From positions 1-43,888 of the forward strand of contig JAVZSA010000008.1 in assembly GCA_038880255.1 (NCBI GenBank): a DNA stretch of 43,888 bases, written 5' to 3'. Both the position numbers and the translations under genes were made by a program. Positions 42,043-43,888 of the stretch are shown one piece after another. Position 1 is the stretch's first letter. The number at the start of each line of letters is the position of its first letter. The notes below the pieces were generated by a model. The model was not told the origin of the DNA. It worked only from the letters and a program-made list of their open reading frames with translations, and made no database searches. The stretch comes from ARK-15 sp038880255 (GTDB lineage Archaea > Thermoplasmatota > Thermoplasmata > Thermoplasmatales > ARK-15).

Positions 42043-43434
42043 TTAATTTTCTTTGTTATATTCCTTTATTGATTCTCTTAATGAAATTATGAATTTATCA
42101 ATATCTTCCTCTGTATGTGCTGTTGATGGTGGTATACGTTCTGCTGCATCAGGATGATAATAGATACCTCTTTCCAACATTTTGCGTTGAATTGATTTAT
42201 ATTTTTCCCAGTCCATATTTATGCTGTCCCTATAATTTCTAATATTTTTCATTTCTGTAAATGAGAAGGAAAGTAGTCCGGTTTCATAATTAACATATAT
42301 GTTTTCATTTAAATCCTCACCAACTTCTTCAATGCCTCTAGCTAACCTTCTTGTAATTTTCGATAAATAGCTGTATGCTTCGAAATCATTTGCTTCAAGA
42401 ATTTTTAAATTTGTAAGGGATGCTAAAAGAGAAAGGGGAGAAGCAAAGTACGTACCTCCATAACCTACACCATTTCCTATTAAATCCATATATTCTCTTT
42501 TTCCTGATATTGCGGCTATGGGATATCCATTTCCAAGTGCTTTTGCCCATGTAGAAAGGTCTGGGATGACACCATAAAGTTTTTGGGCACCTCCCTCACT
42601 TACTCTAAAGCCAGTTATTACTTCATCAAATATTAGGAGAATATTATATTCATCAGCCAATTCCCTTACACCTTTCAAATAATCTTTCTCAGGTGTGACG
42701 ACAGTAGAATTGGCCATAATTGGTTCCATTATTATCGCAGCTATTTCATTTCCTCTTATTCTCAATATTTTCTCAAGGCTCTCTAAATCATTCCAAGAGG
42801 CTACCACAACGGTTTCCATAACTGATGAAGGTATACCAGCAGAGTAAGGTAATGATTTTGGAAACCATTTTAATCCAGCAACGGGTGGGGGAGCTTCCAC
42901 AGATATTGCTGCATAATCATGTAAACCATGATAGTGGCCTTCAAATTTTAAAACCTTATCTTTACCTGTAGCTGCCCTTGCAATTCTCATTGCATAAAAT
43001 GTAGCATCTGAACCACTCAATGCAAAGATTACCATATCCTGGGTAGTCACAAATTTTTTAAATTTTTTAGCAAGTTTGTATTCAAGTTCATGTGGTGCCC
43101 CAAAAATACTGCCTTCTTTAAGATATTTTTTAATTGCGGAGTTTATCTTATCATTTGCATGTCCATTTATAATTGGTCCAAAACCCATTAAAAAGTCTAT
43201 ATATTCATTACCATCAACATCCCATATCTTACTACCTTTACCACCTTTTATATATATTGGATAAGGATCCCAAGAACTTGTTCTCATTAGAGAACTTGCT
43301 CCTGTAGGTATCAATCTTTTTGATTTCTCATATAGATACTCAGATCTCCTCGTCTCAAATTTTTTTTGCATTTCTTGTACTCTTTCTAAATCTGTATTTT
43401 CATCAGATTCCATAATCACACTTCCCTTAACCAT
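42043..43434 (-). CDS. Glutamate-1-semialdehyde 2,1-aminomutase-like class III aminotransferase
   Basis: This 463-aa class III PLP enzyme is of the GSA-aminomutase-like branch. It has ALSGSDATFYAMRIARAATG (138-157), D270 (IFDEVITGFRVSEGG), K298 (WAKALGNGYPIAAISG) and FEGHYHGLHDY (164-174). It carries insertions such as AAISVEAPPPVAG and lacks heme-biosynthesis neighbours, so I do not call it HemL. Many relatives transaminate other amino acids in secondary or catabolic pathways. The location beside the aminotransferase/MmsA operon and a saccharopine-dehydrogenase-like gene suggests amino-acid catabolism. The first ATG is used; an ATG at codon 8 is possible. Confidence 0.8.
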   Translation of the reverse strand: MVKGSVIMESDENTDLERVQEMQKKFETRRSEYLYEKSKRLIPTGASSLMRTSSWDPYPIYIKGGKGSKIWDVDGNEYIDFLMGFGPIINGHANDKINSAIKKYLKEGSIFGAPHELEYKLAKKFKKFVTTQDMVIFALSGSDATFYAMRIARAATGKDKVLKFEGHYHGLHDYAAISVEAPPPVAGLKWFPKSLPYSAGIPSSVMETVVVASWNDLESLEKILRIRGNEIAAIIMEPIMANSTVVTPEKDYLKGVRELADEYNILLIFDEVITGFRVSEGGAQKLYGVIPDLSTWAKALGNGYPIAAISGKREYMDLIGNGVGYGGTYFASPLSLLASLTNLKILEANDFEAYSYLSKITRRLARGIEEVGEDLNENIYVNYETGLLSFSFTEMKNIRNYRDSINMDWEKYKSIQRKMLERGIYYHPDAAERIPPSTAHTEEDIDKFIISLRESIKEYNKEN

Positions 43435-43563
43435 ACATGTATCCTCTATTACATTAGGGGTATATTATTTTTTCTTATTTTTATAGGAATAAAATGGAAA
43501 ATTTAATTAAATAATAAAAATTACTTGGAATTTTTTTAAATTTATAACATTATTTATCAAAAT

Positions 43564-43573
43564 CTTTATAAAG
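43564..43573 (+). promoter_or_regulatory. TATA-like box of the saccharopine-dehydrogenase-like gene
   Basis: CTTTATAAAG, a perfect palindrome, is centred about 25 bases before the ATG at 43594. No SD follows, so the message is probably leaderless. Confidence 0.5.
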
Positions 43574-43593
43574 ATTAAATATTATATCTTACT

Positions 43594-43888
43594 ATGAAAG
43601 TTTCTGTATTGGGTGGAATGGGAATGACAGGCAGATGTGCTGTTTTCGATCTTTTAGAAAACCCAAAAATAGATGAAATTATTGTTGGTGATTTGGTTAA
43701 AACAGTGGATTTTAAAGATCCAAGAGTAAAATTTATAAGACTAGATGTTAACAACCATGAAGAAATGGTAAAAGCAATTAAAGGATCAGAAGTAGTAATA
43801 AATGGAGTACAATATTATCACAATTTAAAGGTGATGAAGGCGGCATTGGATGCAAAAACAAACTATATTGATTTTGGGGGTCTATATC
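43594..43888 (+). CDS. Saccharopine dehydrogenase-like NAD(P)-binding protein, 5' part only
   Basis: About 98 codons are present before the window ends. The Rossmann start VLGGMGMTGR (5-14) is followed by a second-strand acidic site (IIVGDLVK), then DPRVKFIRLDVN and VVINGVQYYHNLKVMKAALDA, and near the cut NYIDFGGLY. This matches the N-terminal domain of saccharopine dehydrogenase-like oxidoreductases, which include lysine-pathway enzymes and many of unknown substrate. It lies divergently to the aminomutase-like gene (159-base gap), so the two may share a catabolic context. The C-terminal domain is outside the window. Confidence 0.8.
   Translation, partial: MKVSVLGGMGMTGRCAVFDLLENPKIDEIIVGDLVKTVDFKDPRVKFIRLDVNNHEEMVKAIKGSEVVINGVQYYHNLKVMKAALDAKTNYIDFGGLY

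Noticed and set aside
42043..43434. Calling this gene hemL
   Set aside because: The motifs are shared by many GSA-aminomutase-like transaminases. There are no heme genes nearby and the neighbours are catabolic.

Overview
The window is archaeal chromosomal DNA, A+T-rich (G+C roughly one third by eye) and densely packed. Archaeal markers are aIF2-beta, a CTP-dependent riboflavin kinase, an aspartate carbamoyltransferase pair PyrB/PyrI, HerA, NreA, Taw2, UPF0147, DUF357, an archaeal PPAT and a bipartite lipoate ligase LplA/LplB. The LplA/LplB split, the HTH-riboflavin kinase, the TRAM-tailed aIF2-beta and the bacterial-type GrpE-DnaK-DnaJ set all point to Thermoplasmata. One pair does not fit the classical order Thermoplasmatales: the two subunits of an aconitase-X/phosphomevalonate-dehydratase-type enzyme, whose family belongs to the archaeal mevalonate route. 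The source may therefore be a less-studied Thermoplasmata lineage. No rRNA, CRISPR array or intact mobile element was seen.

Layout. 1-1640 is a sparse left edge with decayed coding remnants, one of them transposase-like, and three small orphan genes. 1855-13687 holds tRNA-Ile and purB, then an operon of aIF2-beta, an aminotransferase, a PIN protein and ribK. It continues with pyrB-pyrI, a fumarase pair overlapping imidazolonepropionase, an MFS transporter broken by one stop codon, and a thiolase/3-hydroxyacyl-CoA dehydrogenase pair. 13749-18692 carries valS, lplB-lplA, a stand-alone RAM protein, UPF0147 and a small membrane-protein operon. 19105-27055 has an HtrA protease, AlaX, grpE-dnaK-dnaJ, a K+ channel, a corrinoid adenosyltransferase and a CaCA exchanger. 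27095-38706 has herA-DUF357, taw2, a ferredoxin and AcnX large subunit plus a small-subunit/Nudix fusion. It then has a DHH phosphoesterase, a PPAT/DUF84 fusion, a secretion ATPase, an alpha/beta hydrolase and nreA with an SPL-type radical SAM gene. 39152-43888 is an amino-acid catabolism block: a class III aminotransferase plus a methylmalonate-semialdehyde-dehydrogenase-type ALDH, a glutamate-semialdehyde-aminomutase-like enzyme and the start of a saccharopine-dehydrogenase-like gene.

Expression logic. First genes of transcripts typically have a TATA-like box about 25 bases before the start codon and no Shine-Dalgarno (SD) sequence, which suggests leaderless mRNAs. Internal operon genes have GGTGA/GGAGGTG sites and often overlap the previous stop codon. 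Several divergent pairs are only 48-55 bases apart and seem to share one central A/T box.

The most interesting observations are the AcnX small-subunit/Nudix fusion, the degenerate KMSKS loop in ValRS, five 42-bp coiled-coil repeats in grpE, the nreA-radical-SAM overlap and the shared bidirectional TATA elements.
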